Shown here: piece after piece, positions 56,771-64,000 of the stretch
Position numbering within the stretch: the first letter of the stretch is position 1
Layout of the letters: each line of letters starts with the position of its first letter
DNA from: Shewanella metallivivens
Lineage (GTDB): Bacteria > Pseudomonadota > Gammaproteobacteria > Enterobacterales > Shewanellaceae
Assembly (NCBI RefSeq): GCF_028750675.1
Contig: NZ_JAQQPZ010000001.1
Coordinates: forward strand, 62,001-126,000
Direction of reading: 5' to 3'
DNA: 64,000 nt
Program-made: the position numbers and the translations under genes
The notes under the pieces: generated by a model
Told to the model about the DNA's origin: nothing
Seen by the model: only the letters and a program-made list of their open reading frames with translations
The model's database searches: none

Positions 56771-57955
56771 ATGTCACACAACAAGCACAAAGCATGGAAC
56801 CCAGCTACCTTAGCCATTCATGGCGGTCATCAACGCGAAGCCTTTGGCTCGCTCACTACGCCACTTTATCAAACAGCCACCTTTGTATTTGACAGCGCAG
56901 AACAAGGTGGTGCCCGCTTTGCAGGCGACGAGCAGGGCTATATTTATACCCGCCTAGGTAATCCAACAACAGCAGAGCTTGAGCGTAAAATGGCACTGTT
57001 AGAAGGTGCAGAAGATGCCGCCGCAACCGCATCTGGCATGGCTGCTGTATCAAGCGCACTGTTAACCCATTTGCACGCAGGCGATCACTTGGTTGCATCA
57101 AAAGCAGTTTATGGCTGCACCTTCGCCCTCATGACCACCCAACTCACGCGCCTAGGCATCAGCACCACATTAGTCGACTTTACCGACATGCAAGCCGTTG
57201 AAGCCGCAATAAAACCCAATACCAAAGTGTTGTTTTGCGAAACCCCAGTCAACCCTCATTTGCAAGTATTCGACCTCAGTAAAATGGCAAGCATCGCCAA
57301 AGCCCACAACTTAGTGTCGATAGTCGATAACACCTTTATGACGCCACTATTGCAGCAACCGCTCGCCCTAGGCATAGACATGGTGATCCACAGCGCCACC
57401 AAATACTTAAATGGTCATGGCGATGTAATCGCAGGTATAGTGTGTGGAAACGCAGAGCACATGCACCACTTAAAGTTTGAAATATTAAAAGACTTTGGCG
57501 GCGTCATATCGCCCCACGACGCATGGTTAATATTACGTGGGCTAAAAACCTTAGATGTACGCTTAACCCGCCATTGCGACAACGCCGAACAGCTAGCAAC
57601 ATATTTAGACAACCACCCTAAATTTAGCCAGGTATTCTACCCTGGTTTAGCCCATCACCAGGGCCACTGCTTTGTGGGTAAACAAATGAAACGTGCTGGC
57701 GGCGTTATCGCATTCGAACTTAAAGGCGACAAACAAGATGCGATTAACTTCGTCAACCGACTCCAACTATTCACCATCGCCGTCAGCCTAGGCGACGCCG
57801 AATCCCTCATTCAACACCCAGCCTCCATGACTCATTCACCCTACACCCCAGAAGCCAGACAAGCCGCAGGCATCACCGACAATTTACTACGCATCTCAGT
57901 GGGGTTAGAAGATGTACAAGACTTAATCGCCGACATAGAACAAGCCCTGCTGTAA
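56771..57955 (+). CDS. mdeA: methionine gamma-lyase
   Basis: A 394-residue PLP enzyme of the Cys/Met metabolism family that splits methionine into methanethiol, 2-oxobutyrate and ammonia. The PLP Lys is in SATKYLNGHGD (near residue 207). Cys116 in VYGCTFAL is at the same number as the hallmark Cys of Pseudomonas methionine gamma-lyase, which favours this role over cystathionine lyases. The ATG at 56771 has GGGAGAG upstream; the GTG at 56753 precedes that site. Repeat array B starts within about 10 bases of its stop, with no separate terminator seen. Confidence 0.9.
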   Translation: MSHNKHKAWNPATLAIHGGHQREAFGSLTTPLYQTATFVFDSAEQGGARFAGDEQGYIYTRLGNPTTAELERKMALLEGAEDAAATASGMAAVSSALLTHLHAGDHLVASKAVYGCTFALMTTQLTRLGISTTLVDFTDMQAVEAAIKPNTKVLFCETPVNPHLQVFDLSKMASIAKAHNLVSIVDNTFMTPLLQQPLALGIDMVIHSATKYLNGHGDVIAGIVCGNAEHMHHLKFEILKDFGGVISPHDAWLILRGLKTLDVRLTRHCDNAEQLATYLDNHPKFSQVFYPGLAHHQGHCFVGKQMKRAGGVIAFELKGDKQDAINFVNRLQLFTIAVSLGDAESLIQHPASMTHSPYTPEARQAAGITDNLLRISVGLEDVQDLIADIEQALL

Positions 57956-57965
57956 CTTGGCTTTG

Positions 57966-58626
57966 ACTGTTGGTCTTTCTTGCAGGACGAAGTCCGTGAT
58001 TGTCACTTGCAGCTAAGCGACCTTGATACTTAACAGCAATACCTGGATCCCTGATAACAGATCTCAGGGATGACGGCAAAAGATGACGGGCGGTGAAGAA
58101 ACACCTGGATCGTCCCGGTAACTCTTATAAATCCGGGATCTAAGCCCTCAGGGATGACGGCAAAAGATGACGAGCGGTGAAGAAACACCTGGATCCCCGC
58201 CAAAGGCATGCGAGGATGACGTGCGGGTGGGGCATGACAGCGATGACCATAGCAGCATCATTCAACCACGCCTACTACTCCGTCATTAGCTGATTCGTAT
58301 TCAGATGACGCCCACTACACCGTCGTTCCGGCAATGCTTTTGAGCCGGAATCCAGGTGTTGGCTTTTGCTCTTATGTCTTTTCTTGCAGGACGAAGTCCG
58401 TCCTTGTCACTTGCGGCAAAGCGCCCTTGATACTTAAAAGCAACACCTGGATCCCTGATAACAGATCTCAGGGATGACGGCAAAAGATGACGGGCGGTGA
58501 AGCAACACCTGGATCCCCGCTAAAGGCATGCGAGGATGACGAGCATAAAGAGCAACACCTAAAACCAAACGCCGCTTACTACTCCGTCGTTCCGGTAATG
58601 ATTTTTGAGCCGGAATCCAGGTGTTG
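57966..58626. repeat. repeat array B (left of the GIY-YIG gene)
   Basis: The array starts about 10 bp after mdeA with a filler that lacks its left hairpin. H2-type hairpins start near 58036, 58099, 58183, 58442 and 58503; a broken one lies near 58553. H1-type hairpins start near 58323 and 58587. Four different stem sequences occur among the H2 copies, each still able to pair. The last H1 ends in GGTGTT at 58620-58625, directly before the GIY-YIG segment. Confidence 0.9.
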
Positions 58627-58728
58627 ATTTTTATCTTTTGTAATTGGTTACAGATTTAAAGCTCTGACGCTGTGCAACGAAGCTCACAATTAACTGCTAT
58701 ATTTTTTACATTATTTAAGCAGAGCAAA

Positions 58729-59016
58729 ATGTTTATGGTTAAGCAATCATATATCTACATAATGGCGAATCGGCCTAATGGCACATTATATATTGGTGTA
58801 ACCTCTAATTTGGTGAGGCGCGTGTACGATCATAAAGCCGGTTTAAATGATGGTTTTACTAAAAAGTATTCAATTAACCAATTGATTTACTACGAAGTGT
58901 TTGATGATATATATAATGCAATTTCGAGAGAGAAACAGCTTAAAAATTGGAAGCGAGAATGGAAAATAGGATTAATTGAAAAATTTAATCCACGCTGGGA
59001 AGATCTTGAAATCTAG
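58729..59016 (+). CDS. GIY-YIG nuclease domain protein embedded in the repeat array
   Basis: A 95-residue single-domain protein of the GIY-YIG (URI) type. The motifs are complete: YIYIM (GIY) at residues 9-13, LYIGVT (YIG) near residue 21, the catalytic Arg in LVRRVYDHK near residue 30, and the metal-binding Glu in ISREKQLKNW near residue 67. It should cut or nick DNA. Starts at 58729 or 58735 are both possible; ribosome site is weak. Repeat hairpins flank it closely on both sides in inverted orientation, with ends GGTGTTG and AAAAGAAACACC also shared by the short array fillers. It could therefore be the enzyme that spreads these repeats; that is inference. Confidence 0.85.
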   Translation: MFMVKQSYIYIMANRPNGTLYIGVTSNLVRRVYDHKAGLNDGFTKKYSINQLIYYEVFDDIYNAISREKQLKNWKREWKIGLIEKFNPRWEDLEI

Positions 59017-59039
59017 AGATTAAAAATAAGGTCAAAAGA

Positions 59040-59857
59040 AACACCTGGATCCCTGATAAAAGCACTCAGGGGTGACGGCATAGAGCAACACCTGGATCCC
59101 CGCCAAAGGCATGCGAGGATGACGTGCGGGTGGGGCATGACAGCGATGACCATAGCAGCATCATTCAACCACGCCTACTACTCCGTCATTAGCTGAATTG
59201 TATTCAGATGACGCCCACTACACCGTCGTTCCGGCAATGTTTTTGAGCCGGAATCCAGGTGTTGGCTTTTACTCTTATGTCTTTTCTTGCTGGACGAAGT
59301 CCGTCCTTGTCACTAGCAGCGAAGCGACCTTGATACTTAACAGCAACACCTGGATCGTCCCGGTAACTCTTATAAATCCGGGATCTAAGCACTCAGGGAT
59401 GACGGCATAGAGCAACACCTGGATCCCCGCTAAAGGCATGCAAGGATGACGTGCGGCTGGGGCATGACAGCGATGACCATAGCTGCATCATCCAACCACG
59501 CCTACTACTCCGTCATTAGCTGATTCGTATTCAGATGACGCCCACTACTCCGTCGTTCCGGCAACGCTTTTAAAGCCGGAATCCAGGTGTTGGCTTTTGC
59601 TCTTATGTCTTTTCTTGCAGGACGAAGTCCGTCCTTGTCACTTGCAGCAAAGCGCCCTTGATACTTAAAAGAAACACCTGGATCCTCAATGGAAGCACTC
59701 GAGGATGACGGCAAAAGATGACGGGCGGTGAAGCAACACCTGGATCCCTGATAACAGATCTCAGGGATGACGGCAAAAGATGACGGGCGGTGAAGAAACA
59801 CCTGGATCGTCCCGGTAACTCTTATAAATCCGGGATCTAAGCACTCGAGGATGACGG
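59040..59857. repeat. repeat array C (right of the GIY-YIG gene)
   Basis: Continuation of array B after the GIY-YIG gene. H2-type hairpins start near 59040, 59087, 59344, 59412, 59672, 59734 and 59796; H1-type near 59226 and 59553. The short filler with GGACGAAGTCCGTCC recurs at about 59290 and 59620. No real gene is present; apparent ORFs are repeat translations. The array stops about 120 bp before the Ala/Gly-rich gene. Confidence 0.9.
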
Positions 59858-59932
59858 AAAAAACTGACGAGCGGGTAGAGCAACAATACCTACCAGCTAC
59901 CACCTAGTTCCTTCTTTTACAAACACCCACAA

Positions 59933-59956
59933 AAAAGCCCATATTAATGGGCTTTT
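59933..59956 (-). terminator. terminator of the Ala/Gly-rich gene
   Basis: Perfect 10-bp stem AAAAGCCCAT / ATGGGCTTTT with a 4-base loop; on the minus strand it is followed by a T-run. It lies 20 bp after the stop. Confidence 0.85.
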
Positions 59957-59975
59957 AATACTTATATCGGGCTAA

Positions 59976-60476
59976 TTAGTTGCCAGAAGCACCAGCTCCG
60001 CCGCCGCCACCACCGCCGCCATTATTACCACCGCTGTTACCGTTACCACTGCCAGGGTTTGGTCTATTAGCCGCTGCAATCGCTACAGGGTTGTTAGAGT
60101 TAGCAGCGTTATTCGAACCAGCAGCAGTTGCAGCATTGGTTGCCGCAGTCACTACACTAGCAGACACGCCGTTTACTGCAGCAACAGCTGCAATTTTGTC
60201 TTGTGATACACCTGCTGTGGTCGCAGCAGCAAGAATTTTAGCTTGTGCAGCTTCGTCAGTGCCAGCCGCTTGTAGTGCAGCTGCCAAAATGGCTTCTGCT
60301 TCTTCTGCGGTTGCTCCAGCAAGCATTTGTTCAGTGTAATCGCCTACAGTGCCAGCGGCTACTGCGGCTTCTAAGCCTGCGTTGTAATCGTCCAGGCTGG
60401 CAGCTGAAACACCGGCAGACATCCCAGTTGTCAACAGCGCTGAAACAAGTAATAAAGAGAGTTTATTTTTACGCAT
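59976..60476 (-). CDS. secreted Ala/Gly-rich protein, function unknown
   Basis: A 166-residue exported protein that I do not recognise. A signal peptide (residues 1-25) has a Leu-rich core (LSLLLVSALLTTGMS) and likely cleavage after VSA. The middle (about 27-125) is Ala-rich and helical, with loosely repeated blocks such as EEAEAILAAALQAA and AQAKILAAATTAG. The tail is Asn/Gly-rich and ends in a run of eight Gly. Low complexity makes family calls unsafe. Its ATG touches the lapD stop (shared base 60476), so it is probably translated from the lapG-lapD transcript. Confidence 0.7.
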   Translation of the reverse strand: MRKNKLSLLLVSALLTTGMSAGVSAASLDDYNAGLEAAVAAGTVGDYTEQMLAGATAEEAEAILAAALQAAGTDEAAQAKILAAATTAGVSQDKIAAVAAVNGVSASVVTAATNAATAAGSNNAANSNNPVAIAAANRPNPGSGNGNSGGNNGGGGGGGGAGASGN

Positions 60477-62566
60477 TATGTTGCCTCGTGATTGGTTGAT
60501 TGACTAAAGTCGTTCAGCTGCAATGCACATGTCCATGAGTGGTTAGCGTTTGCAGGAATAATTGTACTGAAATTCCGTACGGCATACAATCCATTACCTT
60601 GCAATCCGTCTATATTCATGAGTGAAAAATGTTCACCTATCAGAGCCGACTCTACCTGTGGCGCAATGATTTTTATGCCAATGCCATGGCATATTTGGGT
60701 CACGGTTTGCACAAAAAAGCGCGTATCAGCCTGGGCGATATCACGCACATAACTAGGATCAATCTTAATATAATCAATGTTTAAGTTTCTAATGTAACAA
60801 AACGAACTTAAGCTAGAACCAAATCGCTCAATGGCAATATCAATATCTAATTGTTTTGCGCGGCGAATAAATTTCTCGGTCGATTCCAAAGAAAGCATGG
60901 CGCCCGACTCGTTAAATTCATACAAAAGTGGTGGAAGCGTTTTGTGCATTTTTTGATAAATATCGAACAACCAATCAGTAAATACCGGATTATGTAGCGC
61001 ACGGTTACTAATATTAATGGCCACACGGGTATGTTCAATGTGCGAAAGCTTATAAAATATAAAACACACAACGGCTTGTTCAAGCTCCTGTAACACACCT
61101 AAACGTTCTGCCATGGCAAACACGTCTAATGTCGACAACATTTCACCGTCTACTTTAAAACGCACAAATGACTCAACATAAAGAATCGACTGATTGTCGT
61201 CCACAACAGGTTGCAGCATTAAATCAAATATCTTGTCTAGCGGAATACACTTAATGGCAAAGTCATTTGGATGACAATGGCTAATCTCATTTGTAAAATA
61301 CTCAGTAAACTGAGTTAGCATACCCACCCATTCTTCTCGAGTGTGATTCTTTTGCATTGACTGGGGCGTCACTAAGCCTTTGTCGTTTTGTGCATACTGA
61401 TTATGCACAAGTTGATGGTCTAAACGCTTAACCACCTCTGCAAATTCCTCTTGGTGATTAACCCGCGTAAGCGAATGCTTAGCAAAACCATGTACAAACC
61501 GATCAGAGGCTTCGATGTTAATACTACTGGCAATTTGCTGGTCTATTGTTTTAGCGGCGTCTTCAGTTAATAAGCTTAAAAAAGCAAACTCAGAGCCTGA
61601 AATACGGTACAAAGTCGCATCTTGTAAGCTGCTCATCTGCTGACTAAATAACTGCGCCCCAGACAAAATATAATCATCACCACTGCCATAACCCTCCATG
61701 TCGTTAATGTGTTTTAACGAGGTCATAGACACTAAACCCAAATAAAATCGATTACCGTGTACATCATATTCTGCCTGAATCGACTCAAAACGTTTTAACA
61801 ATGCACGGCGGTTAGGCAAGCCGGTGTGTGGGTCAATGTAAACCTCTTGCGACAGCGCTTCAGCAAGCTTGGTTTGCTCGTTAAACGAGCGCTGCACATT
61901 TTCAACCATGCGGTTAATGGCATTAACCACGGTGCGCAGTTCAGAGGTAAACGGATTAATCGAATTAAGCGTAAAACGTTTTTGAATAACTGACTCAGCT
62001 TGTTTTTCAATGTGGCGTAACGGATTAAGCACCGCTTTTAAAATCAAATAAGCGCAAATCATTGCCACAAACAACTGCAACAAGGTTGCGGCTAAACTGC
62101 TAATGGCATGGTCCCATAAACTTTTATAAGAGGTACCCGCATGCGACTGTACTTCTAATGTGCCAGCAATACGCCAGCCGTCGCTTACTTCACTGGTCAT
62201 TATCGGAGGGTGCAAGGTAAACCAGTCAATAAACCACTGAGGTACAGCAAAATTACCATTAGGATTGTCGCGTTTAAATAAAACCTTTCCATCAAGGTCG
62301 GTAAACGTAATATGCTGATAATAACCAGAATCAAAAATGGCATTGGTCATGGTTTCGGCAATCACCAGGCCTGCTTCGTCCATGTAAGGTGATATAGACA
62401 ACCCCAAACTGTGGGCTGCACCTTGCGCATGCGAGGCTAGTTGCTCATTTAAATAGTCGCGCATGTTCGACACATTGTTATACAGCGCCGCGCCAAAGCT
62501 AAATAAAGACAAACATGCAATCAATAAATACAATTGCAACCGTAAAGACATTCCCTTTCTAAACAT
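60476..62566 (-). CDS. lapD: LapD-type c-di-GMP receptor (degenerate GGDEF-EAL)
   Basis: A 696-residue inner-membrane receptor. TM1 is at about residues 8-28, a LapD/MoxY-type periplasmic domain at about 30-150, TM2 near 155-180, then HAMP, GGDEF and EAL domains. Both enzyme motifs are degenerate: GSGDDY replaces GGDEF and YVESFVR replaces the EAL motif, as expected for a receptor that binds but does not make or cleave c-di-GMP. In the family it holds LapG away from its adhesin when c-di-GMP is high. The ATG at 62566 has AAGG nine bases upstream; a TTG at 62575 overlaps it. It lies 20 bp after lapG. Confidence 0.9.
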   Translation of the reverse strand: MFRKGMSLRLQLYLLIACLSLFSFGAALYNNVSNMRDYLNEQLASHAQGAAHSLGLSISPYMDEAGLVIAETMTNAIFDSGYYQHITFTDLDGKVLFKRDNPNGNFAVPQWFIDWFTLHPPIMTSEVSDGWRIAGTLEVQSHAGTSYKSLWDHAISSLAATLLQLFVAMICAYLILKAVLNPLRHIEKQAESVIQKRFTLNSINPFTSELRTVVNAINRMVENVQRSFNEQTKLAEALSQEVYIDPHTGLPNRRALLKRFESIQAEYDVHGNRFYLGLVSMTSLKHINDMEGYGSGDDYILSGAQLFSQQMSSLQDATLYRISGSEFAFLSLLTEDAAKTIDQQIASSINIEASDRFVHGFAKHSLTRVNHQEEFAEVVKRLDHQLVHNQYAQNDKGLVTPQSMQKNHTREEWVGMLTQFTEYFTNEISHCHPNDFAIKCIPLDKIFDLMLQPVVDDNQSILYVESFVRFKVDGEMLSTLDVFAMAERLGVLQELEQAVVCFIFYKLSHIEHTRVAINISNRALHNPVFTDWLFDIYQKMHKTLPPLLYEFNESGAMLSLESTEKFIRRAKQLDIDIAIERFGSSLSSFCYIRNLNIDYIKIDPSYVRDIAQADTRFFVQTVTQICHGIGIKIIAPQVESALIGEHFSLMNIDGLQGNGLYAVRNFSTIIPANANHSWTCALQLNDFSQSTNHEAT

Positions 62567-62586
62567 AATTGTCAACCTTGTAAAAG

Positions 62587-63234
62587 TTATTCACCATTTT
62601 CTATTCGCTGCATTAATATAGACCAATCATTAGTCCCTTTACTGTCTGGTTTAGTTGAACTTAAACCATGTGCCTTTGCTAACCACAACCCTTGGCCATT
62701 AAAAGAATAAATGGGCTTTAAGTCTGGCCTACGGTTTGCCGACAACACTTTGCGGTTAAGATTATCTAACACCAGCGGCAACGACGACGGCGTCTCAAAA
62801 TAAATCAACACCATGTGCGGCTCGTCATAAGTTAATGCACGCACGTACATTAAGCGCAGTTTGTGTTCATCCATGCCCATGGCAATCAGAGTCATGTACT
62901 TAAAAATGGCATAATCTTCACAGTCACCACTACCAGTACCCAGCGACTCACTGGGCGTTGCCCAGTAGTCTAATTTGTTCCAATGGGCTAAATCAGATTT
63001 AAACTCAATCCGCTCATTAGCAAACCGATTTGCCAACAATAAACGCTCGTAATCATCACTATTTTGGCCATCATTAATTGCTGCATGCCAATCAACAAAA
63101 TCATCAACCTTTTGTTGGCCGTAACGTTCGCTTATTCTAGTAAAAAAAGCATCAGTAAATAAGTTGTCACTCAAAGAAGCAAAACACACAGCCGAAAACA
63201 CCACCGGTACAATTAGCCAATGGCGATAAGTCAT
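62587..63234 (-). CDS. lapG: LapG-type periplasmic cysteine protease
   Basis: A 215-residue transglutaminase-like protease that in the family cleaves a large surface adhesin (LapA/BpfA) near its N-terminus, freeing cells from biofilm. The catalytic triad is visible: Cys in GDCEDYA, His in EPHMVLIY and Asp in LVLDNLN, with the His-Asp spacing of 17 residues seen in Pseudomonas LapG. A signal peptide (about residues 1-20) points to the periplasm. The ATG at 63234 is chosen because the longer ORF start would precede the signal. lapD follows; the adhesin and its type I secretion genes are not in the window. Confidence 0.9.
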   Translation of the reverse strand: MTYRHWLIVPVVFSAVCFASLSDNLFTDAFFTRISERYGQQKVDDFVDWHAAINDGQNSDDYERLLLANRFANERIEFKSDLAHWNKLDYWATPSESLGTGSGDCEDYAIFKYMTLIAMGMDEHKLRLMYVRALTYDEPHMVLIYFETPSSLPLVLDNLNRKVLSANRRPDLKPIYSFNGQGLWLAKAHGLSSTKPDSKGTNDWSILMQRIENGE

Positions 63235-64000
63235 GTTACTAAAAAAAGTAAAACAGCTGTTCAAAGTACCTACTGTCAATGCCTATTTAAAAGTGCTTGT
63301 AATAAATCTACATAAATGAATTTATAGCAGCGCACATCATAATCTAGTTAGTCTTAAAACGACAATAAAATGGCGACAAAGACAACTCCCCAGCGTTTAA
63401 AACGTGACACTTTATTTTAGATCATTCAAAAGTTGTACAAGTCACAGGACCAATTTGTTATCTCAAATTAGCCACATTTACAATTAAATTTGACGCTGTC
63501 AATTTGTTGGCATGTTAATTGTTTGTTGTAGATTGAACCTTGGTTATTACACAGTCACTAAGTATCGCTGCGAGCATATAACACGCAAGTGTTGAGTAAA
63601 ATATAAACATAATCTGTGCAATTAAAACGCACGCGCGCACAAAATATAACCTAAAAAACATACGAAATAAAACTAAAAATCATTAAAAACAGTACCTTGT
63701 TGTTTTGTCTTTATTAAGCGAAAGGTTAAGGCAATACAAATGCAAAAAAAGGATATATCCAAAGTGATGTATTTTGGATTGCACCAAAACAGTACTTTTT
63801 GACCCAAAATGTGACATATAAAGTGCCAATATATTTCACAGTCAGTTAAATTACACAACGAGTCGGGTTGGTCATAAATATGAACAGGTCAATTAATAGG
63901 CACTCTTATCGTCAAGGTTATCAAGTGGGGATTATTGTCGTTAAAGTGTAGTTACAAGTGTTTAAAATCAGCAAAAGTGATGCAAAAATAACATTTAATA
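63235..64000. other. AT-rich intergenic end of window
   Basis: This 766-bp stretch upstream of lapG shows no convincing gene, RNA or terminator. It is AT-rich and may be a large promoter region shared with a divergent gene beyond the window edge. A 61-codon minus-strand ORF inside it has no ribosome site or recognisable content. Confidence 0.45.

Noticed and set aside
59505-59903. 132-codon minus-strand ORF in array C
   Set aside because: It consists almost fully of repeat hairpins and filler; its residues recur in other array ORFs.
59980-60339. Proline-rich plus-strand ORF opposite the Ala/Gly-rich gene
   Set aside because: It is the antisense of a Gly/Ala-rich low-complexity gene, which gives long open frames by composition.
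60476-62566. LapD as a decayed pseudogene because GGDEF and EAL motifs are degenerate
   Set aside because: Degenerate motifs are normal for LapD receptors; the frame is intact and it is paired with lapG.
63673-63858. 61-codon minus-strand ORF in the AT-rich end
   Set aside because: No ribosome site, Cys/Ile-rich composition as expected from AT-rich noncoding DNA, no recognisable family.

Overview
The window reads as chromosomal DNA of a marine gammaproteobacterium, most likely Shewanella of the cold-water type (S. frigidimarina / S. livingstonensis-like). I infer this from gene order and protein families: galE, phhAB, tyrR, fumarylacetoacetase, maiA, ompW, metA, then a thiolase-mmsA-acyl-CoA dehydrogenase-mmsB valine cluster; a Pst-PhoU cluster with very long permeases; and an oleABCD long-chain olefin cluster. 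No rRNA, tRNA, prophage, intact insertion sequence or CRISPR array was seen. Species assignment is inference; no database was searched.

Layout. 1-5376: a beta-glucan (laminarin-type) locus with a LacI-type operator, an FHS-family sugar transporter, a GH3 exo-glucosidase lipoprotein and a GH16 endo-glucanase lipoprotein. 5705-9771: cysQ, a ROK fructokinase, then elyC, a DUF2982-like gene and a GFA-family gene, with a small MITE directly upstream of elyC. 9786-11829 (minus strand): bactofilin, an orphan napF, galE. 12077-16986: phenylalanine and tyrosine catabolism (phhA, phhB, tyrR/phhR, fumarylacetoacetase, maiA) with two TyrR-box-like sites. 17444-20483: ompW behind FNR/CRP-type sites, a palindromic MITE-like element, a short-chain dehydrogenase and metA behind three MetJ boxes and a structured leader. 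20784-28640: a branched-chain amino acid / acyl-CoA degradation cluster, split by a terminator. 28756-39930: mostly solitary housekeeping genes (small membrane protein, EamA transporter, M14 peptidase, ABC-F YbiT, hydrolase, NIT-domain chemoreceptor, DUF1415, LysE exporter, DUF4136 lipoprotein, DUF2797, GcvR-like regulator). 40242-45827: pstC-pstA-pstB-phoU with a Pho box and no pstS. 46118-48526: MOT1-type transporter, DUF502 protein, YajD-like HNH nuclease. 51837-56644: oleABCD. 56771-57955: methionine gamma-lyase. 60476-63234: lapG-lapD biofilm-adhesin control genes, followed by a secreted Ala/Gly-rich protein.

The most unusual part is a pair of repeat arrays (about 48650-49972 and 57966-59857). 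Both are built from one family of short hairpins with fixed ends (AACACCTGGAT at one end, GATGACG or ACGACG at the other) and changing stems. Inverted hairpin pairs bracket a filler segment of about 80 bp. At one position the same kind of pair brackets an intact GIY-YIG nuclease gene instead, and the outer bases of the two fillers look related. This suggests the short units may be non-autonomous derivatives of a GIY-YIG-encoding element. It is the best candidate here for an undescribed mobile system.

Functional links: imported glucosides feed the GH3 and sugar kinase steps; PhhAB makes tyrosine from phenylalanine, and fumarylacetoacetase with MaiA finishes tyrosine breakdown under TyrR; the valine cluster takes isobutyryl-CoA to propionyl-CoA; MetA and methionine gamma-lyase lie at the start of methionine synthesis and at its breakdown; LapG/LapD link c-di-GMP to release of a surface adhesin whose gene is not in the window.
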